NCBI GenBank assembly: GCA_019911785.1
Contig: JAIOJM010000414.1
Span: 1 to 12,284, forward strand
Origin: Sulfuricella sp.
Lineage (GTDB): Bacteria; Pseudomonadota; Gammaproteobacteria; Burkholderiales; Sulfuricellaceae
Length of the DNA: 12,284 bases
Direction of reading: 5' to 3'
Positions within the stretch are counted from its first letter, which is position 1. Every line of letters begins with the position of its first letter. Of the stretch, positions 1 to 5,540 are shown piece by piece. The notes under the pieces were generated by a model that saw only the letters and a program-made list of their open reading frames with translations, searched no databases and was not told the DNA's origin. The position numbers and the translations under genes were made by a program.

Positions 1-959
1 CCCCAGTGCGCCGTGTCTCGCGCTTTGTGGAAAAGCCCACGCAGGATGTCGCCAAGGAATACCTTGCCACCGGGCGTTATCTCTGGAATTCCGGCATGTT
101 CTGCTTCAAGGCTGGCGTCATTCTCCAGGAGCTGGAAATTCATGCCCCCCAGTTGCACCAGGCAGCCCTTGCCTGCTGGGAAGCGACCAAAGAAAAAACG
201 GGTCCTAAAGACGGAATGGTAGACATCGATCCGGCCACTTTTACCCATGTGCCTGATATTTCCATTGATTACGCCATCATGGAGCGGTCGGAAAATGTCG
301 TCGTGGTTCCCAGTGATTTCAGCTGGAGCGATATTGGCTCGTGGAGTGCAGTCAGTGATCTGGTTCGCCCTGATGAAGCAGGTAACCGGGTAGTCGGTGA
401 AGCGATTCTGGTGGATACCGAGAATACCTACATCCAGAGCGAGAACCGGCTGGTCGCCGCAGTCGGCCTCGAGCATTTGATCATTGTCGATACCCCTGAT
501 GCTCTGCTGGTAGCCAACCGCGATCGTGTTCAGGACGTGAAAAAAGTGGTAGAGCAGTTAAAGCTACAGGCCCACGAAAGCTACAAACTGCACCGCACAG
601 TCTCGCGCCCGTGGGGAACCTACACGGTGCTGGAAGATGGCCCCCGTTTCAAAATCAAGCGCATCGTCGTCAAGCCGGGCGCATCGCTCTCGCTCCAGAT
701 GCACCACCACCGCAGCGAGCACTGGATCGTGGTATGCGGCATGGCCAGAGTGGTCAATGGCGAGCGGGAAATTTTCGTCAACACCAACGAATCCACCTTT
801 ATTCCCGCCGGACATAAGCACCGCTTGGAAAACCCCGGAATCCTCGATCTTGTCATGATCGAAGTGCAAAGCGGTGAATACCTTGGGGAGGACGACATCG
901 TTCGTTTCGAGGACGTCTACGGGCGTATTGCCCCAGAGGCGCCAGCAGGACTGAGTTGA
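1..959 (+). CDS. manC: Mannose-1-phosphate guanylyltransferase / mannose-6-phosphate isomerase, 5'-truncated by window edge
   Basis: Bifunctional cytosolic enzyme family (ManC/CpsB/AlgA) that makes GDP-mannose from mannose-1-phosphate and GTP; many members also isomerise fructose-6-phosphate to mannose-6-phosphate. About 319 residues are visible, reading from base 3 with no start codon, so roughly the first 150-160 residues of a usual 470-480 lie upstream. The nucleotidyltransferase half shows RFVEKP, then YLWNSGMFCFKAG, and VPSDFSWSDIGSWSAV. The C-terminal cupin (isomerase) half begins near RPWGTYTVLEDG and carries the metal-site signature MHHHRSEHWIVV (about bases 700-732), then IPAGHKHRLENPG and the typical closing DDIVRFEDVYGR. 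The C-terminus therefore looks complete and the gene intact at this end. Its TGA stop overlaps the TTG that opens a phosphomannomutase remnant. GDP-mannose would feed mannose, rhamnose or fucose type residues of the polysaccharide. The family call is firm; whether the isomerase half is active cannot be seen. Confidence 0.95.
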   Translation, partial: PVRRVSRFVEKPTQDVAKEYLATGRYLWNSGMFCFKAGVILQELEIHAPQLHQAALACWEATKEKTGPKDGMVDIDPATFTHVPDISIDYAIMERSENVVVVPSDFSWSDIGSWSAVSDLVRPDEAGNRVVGEAILVDTENTYIQSENRLVAAVGLEHLIIVDTPDALLVANRDRVQDVKKVVEQLKLQAHESYKLHRTVSRPWGTYTVLEDGPRFKIKRIVVKPGASLSLQMHHHRSEHWIVVCGMARVVNGEREIFVNTNESTFIPAGHKHRLENPGILDLVMIEVQSGEYLGEDDIVRFEDVYGRIAPEAPAGLS

Positions 960-1099
960 AGACAACCGAACCCCTCTCGCTCGCCCTGCGCGGCTCCAAC
1001 ACCGAGCCCTTGCTGCGCCTGAATGTGGGAACACGCGGCGATACGCCAGCCGTCACACGGTTCGTGGCCGAAATCGAAGCCCTGATCAGGAATGCCTGA
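956..1099 (+). pseudogene. C-terminal remnant of phosphomannomutase (ManB/CpsG type)
   Basis: This 47-codon stretch ends at a TGA (1097-1099) and encodes the classic phosphate-binding tail of the phosphohexomutase family: LRGSNTEPLLRLNV followed by RGDTP and a helical end (FVAEIEALIRNA). Intact phosphomannomutases are about 450 residues and interconvert mannose-6-phosphate and mannose-1-phosphate, the step just before ManC. Here the active-site serine, metal-binding and sugar-binding domains are all missing. Upstream the frame runs out of register into the intact 3' end of manC, so there is no room for a full gene. Recognisable homology seems to start around base 975-985. The first in-frame candidate start is TTG at 956, overlapping the manC stop, with no separate ribosome binding site. 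It is best read as a deletion or recombination scar of a former manC-manB pair. Translation by coupling to manC cannot be excluded, but the product would lack catalysis. Confidence 0.85.
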
Positions 1100-1120
1100 T
1101 GTGCGGCATGCACCAGCGTG

Positions 1121-1138
1121 AGTGGCATTGCCGCCACT
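1121..1138 (+). other. Weak stem-loop in the manC-wzm gap
   Basis: AGTGGC (1121-1126) and GCCACT (1133-1138) form a perfect 6-bp inverted repeat around a 6-base loop. No T-run follows (the next bases are tcattccccc), so it is not a convincing intrinsic terminator. The rest of 1100-1220 shows no clear promoter: a TTGAGC at 1166-1171 has only a poor AACTTT 17 bases downstream. I see no JUMPstart or ops element. Confidence 0.25.
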
Positions 1139-1220
1139 TCATTCCCCCGCCCATCATTTCATGGCTTGAGCAGTTTCTTACCATGATGAACTTTACCCTC
1201 TTGGCCCGAAGCGAAGCAAA

Positions 1221-2021
1221 ATGATAGAATTGAACAAGTTACTCGCTGTCTGGCAATTCCGCTGCTTTGTCCTCGGCAGCGTCCGGCGCGAATTCCAGCT
1301 ACGCTACCGCGGCTCCATGCTCGGCATTGCCTGGACAGTGCTGCAACCGCTGGCGATGATTTTCGTCTACACCGTCATCTTTTCCGAAGTCATGAAAGCC
1401 AAGTTGCCCGGTGTAGAAGGCGCCTTTGTCTATAGCATTCACCTGTGTGCCGGCATTATCACCTGGGGCTTGTTTGCCGAAATTGTCCAACGCAGCCAAT
1501 CGGTATTTTTGGATAACGCCAACCTGCTAAAAAAGATTAACTTTCCCCGCCTAACCCTGCCATTAATCGTAGTCAGCGGCGCCCTGCTCAACTTTGCAAT
1601 CATTTTCGGCCTTTTTGCCCTCTTCCTGCTGGTAACCGGCAACTTCCCCGGGTTAAGCATCTTTGCCATCATCCCCTTGCTGCTGGTGGAAATACTCTTT
1701 GCCGTCGGGTTGGGCGTTACACTGGGTGTACTCAACGTCTTTTTTCGCGATGCCGGGCAGCTATCCGGGGTGCTGCTGCAATTCTGGTTTTGGGCTACCC
1801 CCGTGGTTTACCCCACCAGCATCTTGCCAGAATGGGCCCGTCCGTGGATGAACCTCAACCCCATGTACCACCTTATTGAAGGCTACCAGCGTATTTTTGT
1901 CGCACATCAGTGGCCCAACTGGCAAAACCTTGCCCTTGTTGCCATATTGTCAATTGCCATCGCCCTTTACGCCTTGCGTTTGTTTCGTAAGCACGCGGGT
2001 GAAATCGTGGATGAGTTGTAA
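1221..2021 (+). CDS. wzm: Polysaccharide ABC exporter, permease subunit (Wzm-type ABC-2 transporter)
   Basis: A 266-residue inner-membrane protein of the ABC-2 polysaccharide export family, forming the channel that moves a lipid-linked polysaccharide from cytosol to periplasm together with the ATPase encoded next. Family marks are visible: an amphipathic N-terminus with RREFQLRYRGSMLGIAW (residues 22-38) and QPL, hydrophobic segments at about 42-58, 74-90, 112-138, 147-172, 183-198 and 236-254, the conserved FFRDAGQ (174-180), WATPVVYP (191-198) and NLNPMYHLIEGYQ (211-223). The length matches Wzm/KpsM-like permeases. The ATG at 1221 follows a purine-rich GAAGCGAAG but no strong Shine-Dalgarno; it puts the family's N-terminal motif at the expected distance. 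The stop TAA (2019-2021) overlaps the ATG of the next gene by one base (TAATG), so the two are translationally coupled. The neighbouring ATPase with a C-terminal sugar-binding domain favours O-antigen (Wzm) over group 2 capsule (KpsM). Confidence 0.93.
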   Translation: MIELNKLLAVWQFRCFVLGSVRREFQLRYRGSMLGIAWTVLQPLAMIFVYTVIFSEVMKAKLPGVEGAFVYSIHLCAGIITWGLFAEIVQRSQSVFLDNANLLKKINFPRLTLPLIVVSGALLNFAIIFGLFALFLLVTGNFPGLSIFAIIPLLLVEILFAVGLGVTLGVLNVFFRDAGQLSGVLLQFWFWATPVVYPTSILPEWARPWMNLNPMYHLIEGYQRIFVAHQWPNWQNLALVAILSIAIALYALRLFRKHAGEIVDEL

Positions 2022-3244
2022 TGGGTACCCTGCGCGTCACCAACCTGGGCAAAGCCTACAAAGTTTACCCCACCCGTTTTGCCCGGCTAAAAGAATGGCT
2101 CATGCCCTTCTCCAAACCCCGCCATACCGTCAAATGGGTGCTGCAAGACATCAACTTCACCATACAGCCCGGTGAGGCCGTCGGCATTATCGGTGTAAAC
2201 GGTGCCGGAAAAAGCACCCTGCTTAAAATGCTCACCGGCACCACCCAGCCCACCACGGGCAGTGTAGAAACCACCGGCCGCGTCGCCGCCCTGCTCGAGC
2301 TGGGCATGGGTTTCCACCCGGAATTCACCGGTCGGCAAAATGTCTACATGGCTGGGCAATTGCTCGGCATGACAGTTGAAGAAATACGCCAGCTCATGCC
2401 GCAAATAGAAGCGTTTGCCGAAATCGGTGATTACATGGATAGCCCGGTGCGGGTGTATTCCAGCGGGATGCAAATGCGCTTGGCCTTTAGTGTGGCAACC
2501 GCCAAACGGCCGGATATCCTGATCGTGGACGAAGCGCTATCAGTGGGCGATGCCTACTTTCAGCATAAAAGCTTTGAGCGCATCCGTCAGTTTCGGGTGG
2601 AGGGTACCACTTTGCTAATCGTTTCCCACGACAAGCAGGCTATACAGTCTATTTGCGACCGGGCAATTCTGCTTGATGGCGGCGCCTTGGCTAAAGAAGG
2701 CGCTCCAGAAGAGGTGATGGATTATTACAATGCTCTTATTGCAGAAAGAGAGAATACAAAAGTAGAGAAAATCGCTTTAGAGGGCGGCAAGGTACAGACA
2801 ATCTCGGGTACGGGCGAGGCAAAAATCGAATCCGTTTCCCTCGTAAATAAACAGAATGAGCCGGTTGAGTGCGTCAACGTTGGTGAAACGGTAACCCTGA
2901 AAGTCGCCGCACAAGCCTGTGCGGACCTGCCCGAACTGGTTTTGGGCTATATGATTAAAGATCGCTTGGGCCAGCCAGTTTTTGGTACCAATACCTACCA
3001 TCTGGGCTCAAGGCTGGAACAGGTAAGCAAAGGCGATAGAATTAAATATAACTTCACTTTTCCAGCCAATCTTGGTGTTGGCTCATACTCAGTAACGGTT
3101 GCCTTGCATGCTTCATATTCACATTTGGCCGCTAATTATGAATGGCGCGATCTCGCGCTAGTTTTTAATGTGATTAATACCAACAAAAATACCTTTAGCG
3201 GAACAGCGTGGTTGCCGCCAGAATTCGAGGTGCAACGTGGCTGA
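2021..3244 (+). CDS. wzt: Polysaccharide ABC exporter, ATPase with C-terminal carbohydrate-binding domain (Wzt)
   Basis: A 407-residue protein that powers export through Wzm. Residues 1 to about 240 form the nucleotide-binding domain: Walker A GVNGAGKST (58-66), signature YSSGMQMRL (146-154), Walker B ILIVDE (166-171) and the switch histidine in VSHD (H203). After a linker at about 240-265 comes a beta-rich C-terminal domain (about 266-407) with IESVSLVNKQNEPV, LVLGYMIKDRLGQPVFGTNT and a final TAWLPPEFEV. This matches the Wzt C-terminal domain that, in characterised ABC-dependent O-antigens, recognises the capped non-reducing end of its own polysaccharide. Capsule ATPases (KpsT) lack this extension. 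By hand count GC is about 63-65% in rows within the ATPase part (2221, 2281) but about 38-47% in rows 2701, 3061 and 3121, suggesting a mosaic gene with a conserved motor and an exchangeable recognition domain. It starts on the ATG overlapping the wzm stop and overlaps the following methyltransferase by 8 bp. Confidence 0.95.
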   Translation: MGTLRVTNLGKAYKVYPTRFARLKEWLMPFSKPRHTVKWVLQDINFTIQPGEAVGIIGVNGAGKSTLLKMLTGTTQPTTGSVETTGRVAALLELGMGFHPEFTGRQNVYMAGQLLGMTVEEIRQLMPQIEAFAEIGDYMDSPVRVYSSGMQMRLAFSVATAKRPDILIVDEALSVGDAYFQHKSFERIRQFRVEGTTLLIVSHDKQAIQSICDRAILLDGGALAKEGAPEEVMDYYNALIAERENTKVEKIALEGGKVQTISGTGEAKIESVSLVNKQNEPVECVNVGETVTLKVAAQACADLPELVLGYMIKDRLGQPVFGTNTYHLGSRLEQVSKGDRIKYNFTFPANLGVGSYSVTVALHASYSHLAANYEWRDLALVFNVINTNKNTFSGTAWLPPEFEVQRG

Positions 3245-4103
3245 CAAGGGGTTCTATCGTGCTTTTGAAGATCGATACCGTGGTTCGCGGGAGACCATCA
3301 AAGAACGTCTAAAAGTTTATCTGCCATTCATTCTACCCTTTAAAGATCTCAATCCCGACTGCAAGGCTTTTGATTTGGGGTGTGGCAGGGGCGAATGGCT
3401 AGAGTTGATGGCCGAAACGGGCTTTATTAATCCGCACGGTGTCGATCTAGATGAAGACATGCTTGCCGCATGTCATGAGCGCGGGTTATCCGTTGCCAAA
3501 GCAGATGCAATTACAAGCCTGCAATCGCTACCGGATGCAAGCCATGTTATCGTTAGTGGCTTTCATATTGCCGAACACATCCCATTTGACGCATTACAAG
3601 TGTTGGTGCGTGAGGCCTTGCGAGTGCTCAAGCCGGGTGGCCTGCTGATTTTGGAAACACCCAATCCAGAGAATATTATTGTTGGGACCAATAATTTTTA
3701 TCTTGATCCAACTCACCAGCGCCCACTGCCAATGCAACTGCTTTCTTTCCTTGCCGAGTATTCTGGGTTCGCTCGAACCAAGATTCTGCGCTTGCAGGAG
3801 TCGCAAGACCTTCAAGGCATACAGAATGTGGCACTGTCCCATGTAATTAATGGCGTTAGCCCGGATTACGCCATGGTGGCACAAAAAGCGAGCACAGACG
3901 ACCAGCAGGCATTGTTTGATCTGGTATTTGATAAAACGTACGGTATTTCGCTAGAAACGCTTTCATCGCGTTATGAAGCTGGTATTCAACAGCGCTTTGC
4001 TGAAATCGAAGACAGGGTACTAATTTTGTGGCGGATTGCTGCGCCGTTACGCGTTATCTTTAGCTTATTGCGTAAAGCCAGGAATGCTATAAGCAGCAAA
4101 TAA
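3237..4103 (+). CDS. SAM-dependent methyltransferase, WbdD-like O-antigen chain capping type
   Basis: A 288-residue class I methyltransferase. The SAM site is DLGCGRGEW (residues 46-54), with the acidic residue after strand 2 in GVDLD (68-72). Further family marks are FHIAEH (109-114), ALRVLKPGGLLILETPNPEN (127-146) and NFYLDPTH (153-160). The N-terminal FYRAFEDRYRGSRE (6-19) and the ETPNPEN/NFYLDPTH blocks resemble, from memory, the methyltransferase domain of WbdD, which methylates the non-reducing end of ABC-exported O-polysaccharides to stop elongation. Unlike E. coli O9a WbdD there is no kinase domain; after about residue 220 only a short helical tail remains, with a hydrophobic and basic helix at about 260-283 that could bind the membrane. 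The GTG start at 3237 lies inside wzt and is preceded by GAGGT at about 4 bases. The position right behind wzt supports a capping role, since Wzt would recognise the methylated end. Methylation of an internal residue is the alternative. Confidence 0.85.
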   Translation: MADKGFYRAFEDRYRGSRETIKERLKVYLPFILPFKDLNPDCKAFDLGCGRGEWLELMAETGFINPHGVDLDEDMLAACHERGLSVAKADAITSLQSLPDASHVIVSGFHIAEHIPFDALQVLVREALRVLKPGGLLILETPNPENIIVGTNNFYLDPTHQRPLPMQLLSFLAEYSGFARTKILRLQESQDLQGIQNVALSHVINGVSPDYAMVAQKASTDDQQALFDLVFDKTYGISLETLSSRYEAGIQQRFAEIEDRVLILWRIAAPLRVIFSLLRKARNAISSK

Positions 4104-4161
4104 CTTTCTGTATGCTAACTTGAATGTACAAGCGTCACCCCTCATAGCGAAATCAAAAGAT

Positions 4162-5472
4162 ATGGAAAGAAAAAATTTGATTTTTATTGAATGCGGGACA
4201 ACTATGTCATCGCATATAAACACCGGTATTCAGCGAGTAGTTCGCAATATTGTCGAACAGGCAGGAAGCGTATCTGGAGAATTGGGAATGCATTGCTACT
4301 TTGTCGAATTCGCCAATAACGGATTTCTGGAACTATCAGATCAATCTGTAGCCGCTACGAGCAAGGTTAAATTGTTCTTGATGGCTATTGATCAAATTAT
4401 TGGCGCCATAGCACCAAAGCGGATTTACTACGGCTTAAGGAATCGAATAAAAAGCTGGGTTAAAAGGCTGACCCGACGAAATGCCGGCAGGGATATTTAT
4501 CAAATTCTGGATAGCTGGCAGCAAAAGCCAAAAGACAAGTCTGAACAAATCCCCGACCGCCCGATATTACTTCTCCTTGATTCAACATGGGATACAAAGA
4601 TGTGGGAAGCAGTGGATCGGTTTCGTAGTAAGGGAGGGCATGTGTGTGCGGTATTGTATGACCTGATCCCTTTTACCCATCCAGATACGATAGCAGAAAG
4701 CACCCGTATTGCGCACACGCAGTGGTGGGCTGAAGCCCCCTTGCACGTTGATTCAATTATGTGTATTTCGCGATCGGTGCGGGATGATTACTTGGCTTGG
4801 CAAGAGCGGCAAAAGCTAGCGCGAAAACTCATGCCAGAAAAGGTTGGGTATTTTTACCTAGGAGCCGAGTTGAAGCAAAATGACCCAGTAATTCAGATAT
4901 TGTCTTCATCCGTGCCAACTTACTTGGTTGTGGGCTCCTTGGAACCAAGAAAGAATCACGCCCTAATCCTCGATGCGTTTGAGCAATTATGGCAGCAGGG
5001 ACATGAGGTAAATCTGGCTATTGTGGGAGCATTTGGCTGGAAAAGTGAAAAATTGCTCACCAGAATACAGAATCATCCCGAACATGGGCATAGATTATTC
5101 CTGATCAGAGATGCCTCAGACCGTGATTTAACAGCATTGTACGATAAAAGCGAGGCGCTCATTATTGCATCATTGGCAGAAGGCTTCGGCCTGCCTATCG
5201 TTGAAGCGTTTCAGCGCGGAACTAAAGTGATTTGCAGTGATATTCCTGTTTTTAGGGAAATAGCCGGTGATCAGGCTGTTTATTTTGACTTGGCGAGTCC
5301 TGCGTCACTTGCGAGCAGGGTTACTGAAAGTGCTGAATCGCTGGGAAGGGACACAACTCAACAGCGGAATGTCACAATGAAGTGGATAACATGGAGAGAA
5401 AGCACAGTGCAGCTGTTATCCAGGCTTCAGGGCGTTAGCCATTATAGTCATCAACAGGATGAAACCCGCTGA
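4162..5472 (+). CDS. Glycosyltransferase, GT4-like (glycosyl transferase group 1)
   Basis: A 436-residue cytosolic or membrane-associated GT-B fold glycosyltransferase that would add one sugar from a nucleotide donor to the growing lipid-linked glycan; the sugar cannot be told from sequence. The C-terminal donor-binding half is clear: VGSLEPRKNH (257-266), AIVGAFGW (287-294) and the E-x7-E motif in EGFGLPIVEAF (E340 and E348). The N-terminal half opens with IFIECGTTMSSHINTGIQRV (8-27), typical of GT4 proteins in O-antigen clusters, and has AVLYDLIP (163-170) and a CISRSVRDDY block (201-210). I chose the ATG at 4162 because it places that opening strand at the N-terminus; an in-frame TTG at 4120 would add 14 residues. 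Neither has a good ribosome binding site. A stretch rich in lysine and arginine at about 93-110 may contact the membrane. It is the only cytosolic glycosyltransferase in the window, so partners must lie elsewhere. Confidence 0.85.
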   Translation: MERKNLIFIECGTTMSSHINTGIQRVVRNIVEQAGSVSGELGMHCYFVEFANNGFLELSDQSVAATSKVKLFLMAIDQIIGAIAPKRIYYGLRNRIKSWVKRLTRRNAGRDIYQILDSWQQKPKDKSEQIPDRPILLLLDSTWDTKMWEAVDRFRSKGGHVCAVLYDLIPFTHPDTIAESTRIAHTQWWAEAPLHVDSIMCISRSVRDDYLAWQERQKLARKLMPEKVGYFYLGAELKQNDPVIQILSSSVPTYLVVGSLEPRKNHALILDAFEQLWQQGHEVNLAIVGAFGWKSEKLLTRIQNHPEHGHRLFLIRDASDRDLTALYDKSEALIIASLAEGFGLPIVEAFQRGTKVICSDIPVFREIAGDQAVYFDLASPASLASRVTESAESLGRDTTQQRNVTMKWITWRESTVQLLSRLQGVSHYSHQQDETR

Positions 5473-5499
5473 GGATCGTTAATGCCGCGATAATAAGTT

Positions 5500-5519
5500 T
5501 TCTTCAACCATCTGAAGAA
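5500..5519. other. Perfect 7-bp inverted repeat upstream of the first GT-C-like gene
   Basis: TTCTTCA (5500-5506) and TGAAGAA (5513-5519) pair perfectly around the 6-base loop accatc, in the 68-bp gap between the GT4 gene and the first large membrane-protein gene. There is no following T-run, so a terminator is unlikely. It may affect mRNA processing or translation of the downstream gene, or be chance in AT-rich DNA. Confidence 0.3.
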
Positions 5520-5540
5520 CAGGCGTGTGTTGTATAAGGG

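Noticed and set aside
564..1034. 156-codon reverse-strand frame opposite manC
   Set aside because: It lies antisense to the well-conserved ManC cupin domain and to the manB remnant; its arginine- and histidine-rich translation has no recognisable domain. It is a shadow of a GC-rich gene.
1166..1194. Possible sigma-70 promoter before wzm (TTGAGC, 17-base spacer, AACTTT)
   Set aside because: The -10 candidate matches the consensus poorly and no upstream element supports it; wzm can be reached by read-through from manC.
1221..3244. Group 2 capsule exporter (KpsM/KpsT)
   Set aside because: The ATPase has a C-terminal sugar-binding extension of about 140 residues that KpsT lacks, and a WbdD-like methyltransferase follows; both point to an O-antigen Wzm/Wzt system.
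5500..5519. Intrinsic terminator after the GT4 gene
   Set aside because: The stem is only 7 bp and AT-rich, and no T-run follows on the + strand.
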